Below are positions 8,343 through 17,904 of a stretch of DNA of 32,730 bases, piece after piece. Within the stretch, counting starts at the first letter, position 1, and each line of letters opens with the position of its first letter. This DNA comes from Candidatus Doudnabacteria bacterium RIFCSPHIGHO2_01_48_18. Its GTDB lineage: Bacteria > Patescibacteriota > Doudnabacteria > UBA920 > 2-01-FULL-46-14. Made by a program: the position numbers and the translations under genes. The notes below the pieces were generated by a model. It searched no databases, was not told the origin of the DNA, and worked only from the letters and a program-made list of their open reading frames with translations. The stretch spans positions 1 to 32,730 of the forward strand of contig MFEF01000021.1 in the NCBI GenBank assembly GCA_001777515.1, in the 5' to 3' direction.

Positions 8343-9815
8343 ATGGCGAAATTTGAACAGATTATCGGACTGGAGATCCACGTCCAGCTCAAGACCAAAT
8401 CAAAAATGTTTTGCGGTTGCCGCAACAATCCAGACGAAATAGAGCCGAACCGCAACATTTGCGAGATTTGCACTGGTCAACCTGGCGTTTTGCCAGTAGT
8501 AAATAGAGAGGCGATTCGTAAAGCGCTCATGGTCGGGCTGGCGCTGGACTGCGAGATACCTGAGTACTCCAAATTTGATCGAAAAAATTATTTCTATCCG
8601 GATTTGCCGAAAGGCTATCAGATCTCCCAATTCGACCAGCCAGTTTGCGCCGCTGGTAAAGTTACTATCCACCACGACGGTAAGGAGAAAGAAATTCGCA
8701 TCACCCGGGCGCATTTGGAAGAGGACGCAGGCAAGCTGATCCACGATGGAGCAACGACGCTGGTAGACTTGAATCGCGCGGGGGTGCCGCTGCAGGAGAT
8801 CGTTACTGAGCCGGATTTTCGTCTGCCAAGCGAAGCCAAAATATTTTTGCAAAATCTGCGCAACACAGTCCGCTACCTCGGCGTTTCGGACGCGGACATG
8901 GAAAAAGGGCATCTGCGCTGTGACGCGAACATTTCTTTGCGTTCGGTGGGAGAGGAGGGGCTGCCGCCTTATAAAATCGAGATCAAGAATCTGAACTCAT
9001 TTAAGGCGGTCGAGGCCGCATTGCATTACGAGATCAAACGACAAACGGAAGCACTCGAGGCGGGAGAAACTTTCATGAACCAAACTCGCGGCTGGGACGA
9101 TGCCAAAGGCATTACTGTGGAGCAACGCACCAAGGAAGCCGCGCATGACTATCGGTATTTCCCCGAACCAGATTTGCCGATTATGCGTTTTTTGCGAGAA
9201 GAAGTCGAAGCCGTACGGGTCCAGCTTCCGGAACTACCGCACCAAAAAGCGCAGCGTTTTGGTGCCGAGTTTGGACTAGCTGCAAAAGACATCGAGGTTT
9301 TAATCAATGACAAGAGCCTCGCGTCCTATTTCGAAGACGTGGTGTCAGAGCTCATGGAATGGTTCGCTGCAGAGAGGCTCGAAGGCGACGAAAAAAAACT
9401 GGCAAAGCTGGCGTCAAACTGGATCAGCGGGGATCTGCAGGCCATGCTGAAGGAAAGCGGCTCTGGCGTTCGCGATTCCAAAGTCAGCGCTGAGAACCTC
9501 GCCGAGCTGATAAAGATGATTCATAAAAATGAAATCAGCACCACCGCCGCAAAAAAGATTCTTGAAGTTATGTTTACCACGGGCGGGGATCCGTCTCACA
9601 TTGCTGAGGACGAGGGACTTGGGCAGGTTTCAGATGAGGGCGCGATCGCGGCTGCCGTTGACAAAGTCATCTCTGAAAACGAAAAAGTCGTTGCCGATTA
9701 CCGATCCGGCAAAAAACAAGCCCTCGGGTTTCTCGTGGGCAAGGTCATGGCAGAAATGAAAGGCAAAGCCAACCCCAAAATCGCCAGCAAGCTATTGGCG
9801 GATAAACTTGGCTAG
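8343..9815 (+). CDS. gatB: Asp/Glu-tRNA(Asn/Gln) amidotransferase subunit B (start placed at ATG 8343)
   Basis: 'IIGLEIHVQLKTKSKMFCGC', 'DLNRAGVPLQEIVTEPDF'. Confidence 0.97.
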   Translation: MAKFEQIIGLEIHVQLKTKSKMFCGCRNNPDEIEPNRNICEICTGQPGVLPVVNREAIRKALMVGLALDCEIPEYSKFDRKNYFYPDLPKGYQISQFDQPVCAAGKVTIHHDGKEKEIRITRAHLEEDAGKLIHDGATTLVDLNRAGVPLQEIVTEPDFRLPSEAKIFLQNLRNTVRYLGVSDADMEKGHLRCDANISLRSVGEEGLPPYKIEIKNLNSFKAVEAALHYEIKRQTEALEAGETFMNQTRGWDDAKGITVEQRTKEAAHDYRYFPEPDLPIMRFLREEVEAVRVQLPELPHQKAQRFGAEFGLAAKDIEVLINDKSLASYFEDVVSELMEWFAAERLEGDEKKLAKLASNWISGDLQAMLKESGSGVRDSKVSAENLAELIKMIHKNEISTTAAKKILEVMFTTGGDPSHIAEDEGLGQVSDEGAIAAAVDKVISENEKVVADYRSGKKQALGFLVGKVMAEMKGKANPKIASKLLADKLG

Positions 9816-10679
9816 CATTTTTTCTGCCTGCCCCTGATTATTTATCCAATTTATCGGCAGTTTTCGAAACCACGTATTCTGGCGCTTGGCAAAGTACCAG
9901 GTGTTTTTTTTGATCTGCGCGATCGCTTCCTTGAACGTAATTTTTTTCTCGAGATAGGCAATAACCTCCCGGTAGCCAATAGCATCAAAGGCCTGCGGTT
10001 TTTTGCCGTACCTTTTTATTAGATTCTTTACTTCTTTGACCAAGCCGTTTTTGATCTGTATGTCCACACGGCGCTCAATGTTGCGTTTCAATTTTGCGCC
10101 AGGAGCATTGATCCCGAGAACGAGCATATCAAACAGCTGCGGACCCTTTTTTCTAGTCTGCGAATAAAGCTTGCCAGACGCAGTTATCTCTAGTGCCCGG
10201 ATTATTCTTCTGGGGTTTTTTGGGTCAATAATGTATGCTGCCTCGGGATCAAGGCTGACCAGTTTTTTGTAAAGTTCGTTAAGAGAAAGTTTTTCCAGTT
10301 TTTTTCTCAGTTTCTTGTTTGGTTTTACTTCTGGAATCTCCAAATTGCTGACCAGCGCATTAATGTAAAGTGCGGTACCGCCAACTAGAAAGGGGACACG
10401 GCCGCGTTTTTGAATCTGCTTGATCGTTTTTATGGCATCGCGTTTAAACTGCGCCAGGGTGTAATCTTTGTCAGGGGTTCTAACGTCAATGAGATGATGA
10501 GGCACATTTTTCAATTCTTTTTTTGTTGCTTTGGCCGTGCCGATGTCCATTTGCGTATAAATCTGCCGCGAGTCAGCCGAAATAATCTCGCCAGTGAATT
10601 TTTTTGCCAGTTTCAAGGACAACGCGGTTTTACCCGCAGCAGTGGGACCGGTAATGATAACCAGCTTCGGCAAGGTCAT
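9792..10679 (-). CDS. miaA: tRNA dimethylallyltransferase
   Basis: 'ITGPTAAGKTALS', 'EIISADSRQIYTQMDIGTAK', 'PFLVGGTALYINAL'. Confidence 0.97.
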   Translation of the reverse strand: MTLPKLVIITGPTAAGKTALSLKLAKKFTGEIISADSRQIYTQMDIGTAKATKKELKNVPHHLIDVRTPDKDYTLAQFKRDAIKTIKQIQKRGRVPFLVGGTALYINALVSNLEIPEVKPNKKLRKKLEKLSLNELYKKLVSLDPEAAYIIDPKNPRRIIRALEITASGKLYSQTRKKGPQLFDMLVLGINAPGAKLKRNIERRVDIQIKNGLVKEVKNLIKRYGKKPQAFDAIGYREVIAYLEKKITFKEAIAQIKKNTWYFAKRQNTWFRKLPINWINNQGQAEKMLAKFIRQ

Positions 10680-10837
10680 GAGCGCGTTTTTTTGTGGATA
10701 TGCAAAACTGCTCGCTGGCTTTGCTTCTTGAGGCTTTGTCCATGAACGCGCATCTTCGGCCGTTTTCTGGCGGCGCGGCGCTCTGCCCGGTCATCTTTCA
10801 AATCGTCAAGATTATTGTTATGATCTATTTTAGCCAT
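10676..10837 (-). CDS. Small basic protein (53 aa), ATGA-coupled to miaA
   Basis: In-frame ATG at 10837: MAKIDHNNNLDDLKDDRAERRAARKRPKMRVHGQSLKKQSQRAVLHIHKKTRS; stop overlaps miaA start. Confidence 0.6.
   Translation of the reverse strand: MAKIDHNNNLDDLKDDRAERRAARKRPKMRVHGQSLKKQSQRAVLHIHKKTRS
10796..10824 (+). promoter_or_regulatory. Sigma70-like promoter TTTCAA-N17-TATGAT
   Basis: -10 ends 11 nt before the ATG at 10836. Confidence 0.5.
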
Positions 10838-11561
10838 GAAGTTTCTTACCCCTATTATTTTTATTATACTATTTTTTACCTCGCAAGTGTCAGCCCACGG
10901 CTTGGCGCCTTCGCTGCGCGCGGACCCGAGCGCCCTGCCCGGCAGTTTCAAATATGTTTTCGAGCGGCCCGCGGAGTGGATCGATGTTAATCTTTTGACG
11001 TTCAGTACCAAACAAAAGCAGTTAAAAAAGACGCAGCTTGCTAGCGAACGCGTAGCTGAGATGGGAACATTGCTGTATACTGCCAATCCAAAAGAAAAAA
11101 GATTGAGAACCGCCCTCGTCCGCTACCGTTATTATCTCGAGAGCGCGGAAGATATGGCTGAAAAGATTATTTTTCTCGATGGCGCGGAGATTGGCGTTGC
11201 AGAAGCTTTTGAAGAGGAAACCAGGCTGCAGGAGAAATCTTTGCGGGAGCTCCTGGAGGGATCAAGCGCAGTCGAGCTCGCAGCTGTTTTGAATGAAGCA
11301 TTGATCCTGGCGCGCAATCAAAACAAGAAAATTTTTGAATTTATGGTAAATAATTACCAAGGCACTGACGCTGAAGTTAGAAAGCATCAGGATATTTTGG
11401 GAAAGCACATAGCTTTAACTCGCGACTCTTTGCTTCACGCAGAAGATGATAAAAAGAAAAAAGCAGCGGAGCAGCTTGCCGAGGCGGAAAAATTCCGCAA
11501 GGCCGGACTCAACATCCAGGCCTATGACTGGATAGAAAAGGCAAAAAATACTCTATACTAG
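10836..11561 (+). CDS. Secreted DUF5667-like protein
   Basis: Signal peptide, 'LPGSFKYVFERPAEWIDVNLLTF', acidic/helical repeat region. Confidence 0.65.
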   Translation: MKFLTPIIFIILFFTSQVSAHGLAPSLRADPSALPGSFKYVFERPAEWIDVNLLTFSTKQKQLKKTQLASERVAEMGTLLYTANPKEKRLRTALVRYRYYLESAEDMAEKIIFLDGAEIGVAEAFEEETRLQEKSLRELLEGSSAVELAAVLNEALILARNQNKKIFEFMVNNYQGTDAEVRKHQDILGKHIALTRDSLLHAEDDKKKKAAEQLAEAEKFRKAGLNIQAYDWIEKAKNTLY

Positions 11562-11692
11562 CAGGCGAACCGCTGTTTTCCGCGGAGCATTTTTTACTCG
11601 GGATTCTGCGAGAAGAAAAATCCCTGGCAGCGGACATACTCCGCAGGCATGGGTTTACCCTGGAAAAAACCCGCGAGCTAATCAAAAAATAA
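11528..11692 (+). pseudogene. Clp_N-like fragment in the -1 frame relative to the upstream ORF
   Basis: Translation ...ILAGEPLFSAEHFLLGILREEKSLAADILRRHGFTLEKTRELIKK* resembles a Clp_N repeat. Confidence 0.6.
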
Positions 11693-11701
11693 ATCTTGCG
11701 C

Positions 11702-13447
11702 CTATGAGGCGGCCTTCGCGACTGCCTCATTTTTTATTTTCTCGATAAATTCTTCATGCTTCATAACACCAAGATCTTTTTCGCCGCGACCGCGGATTGA
11801 TACTGTTCCGGCTTCAGCCTCTTTTCCGCCGATGATGAGCATATAAGGGATTTTCTGTTTCTCTGCTTCTCGGATTTTTTTGCCGATAGACTCATTGCGG
11901 TCATCCAGTTCCACGCGCACATTGTTTTGCATGAGGTCTTTGCTTATCGAGCGGGCATAGCTTGCAACTTTGTCATTGATCGGCAAAACCGCGACCTGAA
12001 CAGGGGACAGCCACAGCGGGAAGGCGCCGGCGAAGTGCTCGATTAAAACTGACATAAATCTTTCGATTGAGCCCATGATGGCAGCGTGGATCATCACGAT
12101 CCGTTCTTGTTCGCCTTTTTCGTTTACGCATGATAGATCAAATCTTTCTGGCATGTTCATGTCTAGCTGGATCGTGGCGACTTGCCATTCTCGCCCAAGA
12201 GAATCATTTGCCATAAAATCGATTTTCGGTCCATAAAAAGCCGCCTCGCCAATGGCAATTTCTGCTTTCGCTTTTTTACTTTTGACAAGCTTCTCAAGCT
12301 GAGCTTCCGCGGTTTTCCATAGCTTTGGCGTGCCCAGGTATTTTTCCTGAGCTTTGGGATCATGAAATGAGAGCCTAATCTCTAGCTCGGGAAAGCCGCA
12401 GCCTTTGTAAAACTCTTCGATAATCTCCCAAATTTTTGACATCTCTTCTACGTTCTGGTCAGCTCGGCAAAACACGTGAGCATCGTCCTGGGTGATGCTT
12501 CGGACGCGCGACAATCCAGAGAGCTCGCCGGTTTGCTCATCGCGATAAACCATAGTGGTATTTGCGTAGCGCTGCGGCAGGTCGCGGTAGCTCCACTGTT
12601 TTCTGGCGTAAATTTGCGTGTGATGCGGGCAGTTCATGGGTTTCATGGCAAACACATGGCCTTCGCGGGTTTGGATGCGGAACAGCTCGTTTTTGAATTT
12701 GTCCCAATGTCCGCTTTTTTCGTATAAATCTTTTTTAGTGATATGCGGAATCTCGACTCTGTGGTAGCCGAATTTTTTGCGAAGCTCCCATACAAAATCA
12801 TCAAGCAGTGTCCGAATCAAAGTTCCTCTTGGTGTCCACAATGGGAGTCCTGCCCCCACGAGTTCAGAAAATGTAAACAAATCAAGCTCGGGCCCTAGTT
12901 TTTTATGGTCGCGTTTTTTTGCTTCTTCCTGGAACTTCAAGTAATCGTCCAGTTCTTTTTTGGAAGCAAAAGCCAGGCCATAGATGCGCGTGAGCATCGG
13001 ATTTTTTTCATCGCCGCGCCAATACGCTCCGGCCACGTGCGACAGCTTGAATGAATCAGGCGCAATCTCTTTGGCCGGGTTTTCCGCATGTCCGCCGCGG
13101 CAGAGGTCAGAAAAATTTCCGGATTTGTAGAGTGTTAAGCCGCCTTTGGCATACTCTTCGATAAGCTCAAGCTTGAATGGATTATCAGCATATTTTTTTT
13201 TGGCATCCTTTTCGCTGACCTCTGATTTTTCAAATTTGGTCCAGCCTGGTAAAAGCTGTCTCATTTTTTTTTCAATACTGGGAAGATCGCTGTCAGAGAT
13301 TGGCTTCGTAAATTGAAAATCATAGAAAAAGCCATTATCGATCGCTGGGCCGATAGTGCGTTTGGCATCTGGATACAGCTCCATTACCGCTGCGGCCAAA
13401 AGGTGAGCGAGGGAATGGCGGTTGTTTTCGAGGGAAGCGGTTTTCAT
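11702..13447 (-). CDS. thrS: Threonyl-tRNA synthetase lacking an N-terminal TGS domain
   Basis: 'HSLAHLLAAAVMELYPDAKRTIGPAIDNGFFYDF', 'MKPMNCPHH', class II motifs; begins at the editing domain. Confidence 0.97.
   Translation of the reverse strand: MKTASLENNRHSLAHLLAAAVMELYPDAKRTIGPAIDNGFFYDFQFTKPISDSDLPSIEKKMRQLLPGWTKFEKSEVSEKDAKKKYADNPFKLELIEEYAKGGLTLYKSGNFSDLCRGGHAENPAKEIAPDSFKLSHVAGAYWRGDEKNPMLTRIYGLAFASKKELDDYLKFQEEAKKRDHKKLGPELDLFTFSELVGAGLPLWTPRGTLIRTLLDDFVWELRKKFGYHRVEIPHITKKDLYEKSGHWDKFKNELFRIQTREGHVFAMKPMNCPHHTQIYARKQWSYRDLPQRYANTTMVYRDEQTGELSGLSRVRSITQDDAHVFCRADQNVEEMSKIWEIIEEFYKGCGFPELEIRLSFHDPKAQEKYLGTPKLWKTAEAQLEKLVKSKKAKAEIAIGEAAFYGPKIDFMANDSLGREWQVATIQLDMNMPERFDLSCVNEKGEQERIVMIHAAIMGSIERFMSVLIEHFAGAFPLWLSPVQVAVLPINDKVASYARSISKDLMQNNVRVELDDRNESIGKKIREAEKQKIPYMLIIGGKEAEAGTVSIRGRGEKDLGVMKHEEFIEKIKNEAVAKAAS
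11704..11738 (+). terminator. Rho-independent terminator within the antisense 3' end of thrS
   Basis: ATGAGGC-N13-GCCTCAT followed by T-tract. Confidence 0.6.
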
Positions 13448-16400
13448 GCTTTGATTATACTTTCACGCAACAGTTCGCGCAATTCGGTTTTAAACTCGTC
13501 GGTGGCGTTGACCGCGAAATCGGTTTTGATTTCGCGCTCGGTTCCTTCCCGGTCTGGGATGACCAATGACACAGAAACCTGTCCGGGAAATTTAGTGAAT
13601 ACGGTTTTGAGCTTGGTGAAAACCATAGGGCTCGCTGTTTTTGGGATTTTTATTTTTAGGATTCTTGCTGGCTCCCCGGGATTTTCCGGTGCCGGGATGG
13701 GTTCTGATCTTTTTTCCGAGTAGCTCGCTGTTTTTTGCGGCCAGGATTTCCTAGCGGGTTGAGGCTTTTGCGTCCAGGTTTCTATGTCCTGATCAGTGAT
13801 CGATTTGAACGAGTCGGCCAAAAGTTTGATCTCGCCATCTTTGTCAGAGACTTTACCGCGTACCAAAACCATGGTGTCAGCCGTTAGCAAGGATTTGTAT
13901 TCATTGAAAACATTGGGAAATACGACCAGCTCGAGCTTGCCGCCCTCATCCTCGATGTCTGCGAAGCACATCTGGTCGCCCTTTTTAGTGAGAATGTTTT
14001 GCACACGCGTAACAATGCCGCCGATGGTAACGTAAGAATTTTCGTCAGCAGAAGACAGGGCACTGACTGGTCTGCAGTATTTTTGCAGGGTCCCGCGATG
14101 GCCGCGCAGTGGATGAGCGGAAACATAAAGCCCAAGAAATTCTTTTTCCCAGGAAAGCCTTTCCTGGTCAGAAGCTGGCGGCGCATCCCGCAATAGCAGT
14201 TCCTCGCCGCCATTTGCCATTCCCGTTCCCAGGAGCGTGACCTGGCCGGCGGCTGCTTGTTTTTGTTCGTTCCTTGAGAATTCTAAAATATTTTCCGTGT
14301 TAAGCAACATCTTGTTTCTCTCGTCAAACCGATCGAGGCTGCCGCTTTTTACCAAAGCTTCCCAGGATTTTTTATTGAAATTTCTCGTCTTCACGCGACG
14401 GACAAAATCACCGATAGTTGTGAACTGTCCATTTTGTTTGCGCTCTATGATAATCGTTTCGATTACATCAGATCCCAAATTTTTTACAGCATTCAAGCCA
14501 AAGCGGATCTGTTTATCTCCAATCACCGTGAAATCGGCCAGGGACTCGTTGACATCAGGTGGTAAAACCTCGATACCGAGGGCCACGCATTCATTCACTG
14601 CCTCAGCGATTTTTTCATTGTCACCTGATTCCGCGGTCATTACCGCCGCCATAAACTCGACAGTGTAGTTGGCTTTCATGTAACCGGTTTGATAGGCGAC
14701 CATGGCATAGCTGGCTGCGTGCGCCTTGTTAAACCCATAAGCCGCGAACGGTTCAATCAAGGCCCAGAGTTTCACGGCTGACGGCAGGGACATGCCGCCC
14801 GTGATTGCGCCCTGAATGAATTTTTCTTTTTGAGCGGCCATCTCGATGGGGATTTTTTTGCCCATAGCCTTTCTAAGCTTGTCTGCTTCCTCCCAGCTGT
14901 AGCCGGCCAGCTTGATCGCGATGAGGAGCACATCGTCCTGATAGGTGATGACGCCGTATGAAAGATCAAGAATTTCTTTGAGCCGGGGGTCGAGGTAGGA
15001 AATGAGCCGGGGGTCATGTTTGCGGGCAATAAATTCCGGGATCGATTCCATTGGCCCTGGGCGGTACAGAGAAATCATGGCCATGATGTCAAAAATATTT
15101 GTAGGTTTGAGATCCACAAGATATTTGGTCATGCCGCTGCCGCCAAGCTGAAACACGCCCATGGTTCGTCCTGATGCGAGGAGCTTAAATGTTTCTGGAT
15201 TGTCCAGAGGGATTTTTCCTAAATCGATTTCCAGCCTGCGGTGATCGCGCACAACCTGCACCGCGTTTCCCAAAATGGAAAGATTGCGGATTCCCAAGAA
15301 ATCCATTTTCACTAGCCCTGCGTCCTCCACTGAGTGCATGTCGTACTGAGTGATGATGTTTTTGTTGTCAGTATCAAGCTGCAGCGGGGTATAGTCGGTC
15401 AGGTCCGTTGGCGCGATGACTACGCCGGCGGCGTGCACGGAAGCATGCCTGGCGGAGCCTTCGACCTTGCGGGCAAGAGTTATGAGATTTTGAGTTTCCC
15501 GGTCTTTGCCATAAGCTTCCTTGAGTTCAGGAGAAAGCGACAGAGCCTTTTCGATCGTCATATGAAACCCCTGTTTTCCAAATGGGATCATTTTAGCGAT
15601 GCGGTCGCATTTGGAATAAGGGAGACCCAAAGCGCGTCCCACGTCGCGAACCGCGGCTCTCGCCATCATCGTCCCAAAGGTTACGATCTGCGCGACCTTG
15701 TTTTTGCCGTATTTTTCACTGACATAGTTTAAAACCTCGTCACGACGATTGTCAGCAAAATCCATATCAATATCAGGCGGGGTCGGACGATAAGGATTTA
15801 AAAAGCGTTCAAAAGGCAGCTTGTATTCCACCGGATTCATGGTTGTGATGCCAAGAGCGTAAGCCACCAGCGACCCAGCAGCAGATCCTCGCGTGGTGCT
15901 GATGATGCCGCGTCTGCGCGACCAGTTTACAAAATCTGCCACTACGAGGAAATAGGCAGCGTACCCTTTTTTTTTGATGATATCGAGTTCATAGTTAAGC
16001 CTGCGGCTCATCTCTGGGGGCGGAGAAACATCAGTGTAGCGCGCTGCCAAGCCGTTTTGGCTCAAGAGCTCTAGATAAGTTTCTGCCGTATGGTCGGGCG
16101 GGACTGGAAAATTAGGGAAATGCCGTTTTTCCAGGGCGATCTCAAGCTGGATCATGTCGGCGACTTTTTGCGTATTGGCAATTGCTTCAGGAACATCTGC
16201 GAACAGCTCAGTCATTTCTTCAGGAGACGCCAGATGCAGCCTCATCCTTCTCATATCCAGGCGATCGCTTTGTTCAACGGTGGTGCCGGTTCCTATGCAA
16301 ACCAAGATATCCTGGGCTGCGTTATCCTCTGGTTCAAGGTAGTGCGCGTCATTTGTGGCCACGAGAGGGATGCCGGTTTCTTGGGAAAGCTTTATCAGGC

Positions 16401-16968
16401 CTTCATTGACTGATTCCTGCATTGGTTCTTTGATGTTACGCTGCAACTCCAGATAAAAACTATCTTTTTCAAAAAAGCCGGCAATCTCCAGCGCGATTTT
16501 TTTTGCCTGGTCATGATTGCCGGAAGCAATGCTTCTGGCAATTTCGCCGCGAAGACACCCGGAAAGCCCGATAATCCCCCCCGCGTGTTCTGCTAAAATC
16601 TCTTTATCCATGCGCGGTTTGTAATAGTACCCTTCGAGATGCGAAATCGTTACCAGTCGCAGCAGATTTTGGTAGCCTTCGTTGTTTTTTGCGAGCAAAA
16701 TCATGTGGAAATAATCCGCGTCCGCCGGTGACCGCTTTTCCTTGAGACTCCCTGGCGCCACGTAAGCTTCGATACCAATGATTGGTTTTATACCCTCGCG
16801 TTTCGCTTGCTTGTAAAACTCAAGCGCCCCATACAGAGAGCCGTGATCAGTTAGCGCCACGGCAGTCATTCCTTGTTTTTGGATATGGTTTATTAGGTCT
16901 GGAATCTTTGGCAATCCATCCAAAAGAGAGTAGTGGGAGTGGACATGCAGGTGAGTGAACATAGACAA
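13444..16968 (-). CDS. dnaE: DNA polymerase III alpha subunit
   Basis: PHP domain 'HLHVHSHYSLLDGL', catalytic 'PPDIDMDFADNRRDEVL', OB-fold region. Confidence 0.98.
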   Translation of the reverse strand: MSMFTHLHVHSHYSLLDGLPKIPDLINHIQKQGMTAVALTDHGSLYGALEFYKQAKREGIKPIIGIEAYVAPGSLKEKRSPADADYFHMILLAKNNEGYQNLLRLVTISHLEGYYYKPRMDKEILAEHAGGIIGLSGCLRGEIARSIASGNHDQAKKIALEIAGFFEKDSFYLELQRNIKEPMQESVNEGLIKLSQETGIPLVATNDAHYLEPEDNAAQDILVCIGTGTTVEQSDRLDMRRMRLHLASPEEMTELFADVPEAIANTQKVADMIQLEIALEKRHFPNFPVPPDHTAETYLELLSQNGLAARYTDVSPPPEMSRRLNYELDIIKKKGYAAYFLVVADFVNWSRRRGIISTTRGSAAGSLVAYALGITTMNPVEYKLPFERFLNPYRPTPPDIDMDFADNRRDEVLNYVSEKYGKNKVAQIVTFGTMMARAAVRDVGRALGLPYSKCDRIAKMIPFGKQGFHMTIEKALSLSPELKEAYGKDRETQNLITLARKVEGSARHASVHAAGVVIAPTDLTDYTPLQLDTDNKNIITQYDMHSVEDAGLVKMDFLGIRNLSILGNAVQVVRDHRRLEIDLGKIPLDNPETFKLLASGRTMGVFQLGGSGMTKYLVDLKPTNIFDIMAMISLYRPGPMESIPEFIARKHDPRLISYLDPRLKEILDLSYGVITYQDDVLLIAIKLAGYSWEEADKLRKAMGKKIPIEMAAQKEKFIQGAITGGMSLPSAVKLWALIEPFAAYGFNKAHAASYAMVAYQTGYMKANYTVEFMAAVMTAESGDNEKIAEAVNECVALGIEVLPPDVNESLADFTVIGDKQIRFGLNAVKNLGSDVIETIIIERKQNGQFTTIGDFVRRVKTRNFNKKSWEALVKSGSLDRFDERNKMLLNTENILEFSRNEQKQAAAGQVTLLGTGMANGGEELLLRDAPPASDQERLSWEKEFLGLYVSAHPLRGHRGTLQKYCRPVSALSSADENSYVTIGGIVTRVQNILTKKGDQMCFADIEDEGGKLELVVFPNVFNEYKSLLTADTMVLVRGKVSDKDGEIKLLADSFKSITDQDIETWTQKPQPARKSWPQKTASYSEKRSEPIPAPENPGEPARILKIKIPKTASPMVFTKLKTVFTKFPGQVSVSLVIPDREGTEREIKTDFAVNATDEFKTELRELLRESIIKA

Positions 16969-17007
16969 GTAACTGATAACAAGTAACCGTTACTAGTTAC
17001 TTGTTAA

Positions 17008-17036
17008 TTGTTATTAGTTAACATAGGCATTATAAT
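17008..17036 (+). promoter_or_regulatory. Sigma70-like promoter TTGTTA-N17-TATAAT
   Basis: Upstream of the GTG start at 17059. Confidence 0.55.
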
Positions 17037-17058
17037 GAATTCTAGAGGATAAACCAAC

Positions 17059-17904
17059 GTGATTAACATACCCAACCTCTCCAACCTGCCCAACAAGGAA
17101 GATCTGGAGTACAAAGAAAAAACTTTTTTGATCGATGTCCGGGATCAGTTTCATCAGACCTCAAAAAAATGGTATTGGGGGCTCTTGGCCACTATAATCA
17201 TCAGCCTTCCTTTAGGATTTCTGCTGCGCCGTCAACTCGCTTCGTTTATCATCGGCAGACAAGAGCCGATTCCGGTTAACGAGAATCTATACCATGCTTC
17301 AGATCTTAAGGCCGCTGAAGTCGATTTCATTTTTGTAAATCCCGGGCTTGTTTCTGCTTATGCTCACGTATCTAATCCCAACGCTGATCTGTCAGCGCGA
17401 TCGTTCTCATACGAATTCGTTTTCAAAAATTCCAGTGGCTCGGTTATGAAAACCATCCGGGGCGAAAGTTTTTTGCTCCCTGGTGCTAGCCGGTACGTGA
17501 TTTTGCCCGCGGTTACTGTTGCGGAAAATCCAAGCACGATTAATTTTTCAATGAGCAACCCAAGGTGGACTCGCGCTATGATTCCAGATAATCCTGAATT
17601 CACAATTTTGCAACCGAAGTGGGGTGACGCTGATAGCAAGTTTTTTGTGGAAGGTTTGGTAAAAAATCCCTATTCCTTTGTCGTTAAAAAATTGAACCTG
17701 TCCGCGGTTATTTTTGATCAGGCAAACCGTACGCCTTTGGCAGTCAATCACACCGTACTCGACGACCTAGCGCCTTTGGAGAGCCGATATTTTCGTTTAT
17801 TCTGGCCCAAGTCCCAGTCTGATTTATTCGGACAGGTCATGGGCCAGGTTCAGCTCAAAGCGGAAATCAACCCGCTTAACGCCGAATTTGAATTAGCACA
17901 ATGA
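17059..17904 (+). CDS. Single-pass membrane protein of unknown function, overlaps rodA start
   Basis: 281 aa ORF, one TM helix, ATGA overlap with the next gene. Confidence 0.85.
   Translation: MINIPNLSNLPNKEDLEYKEKTFLIDVRDQFHQTSKKWYWGLLATIIISLPLGFLLRRQLASFIIGRQEPIPVNENLYHASDLKAAEVDFIFVNPGLVSAYAHVSNPNADLSARSFSYEFVFKNSSGSVMKTIRGESFLLPGASRYVILPAVTVAENPSTINFSMSNPRWTRAMIPDNPEFTILQPKWGDADSKFFVEGLVKNPYSFVVKKLNLSAVIFDQANRTPLAVNHTVLDDLAPLESRYFRLFWPKSQSDLFGQVMGQVQLKAEINPLNAEFELAQ

Noticed and set aside
11702-13447. ThrRS missing TGS domain as a novelty
   Set aside because: Lineage-specific loss of this domain is plausible and unremarkable; noted in the feature table only.
16967-17020. Imperfect palindrome AACTGATAACAAGTAAC...GTTACTTGTTAATTGTTATTAGTT between dnaE and the next gene
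   Set aside because: AT-rich and imperfect; may be an operator near the 17008-17036 promoter, but support is too weak for a separate claim.
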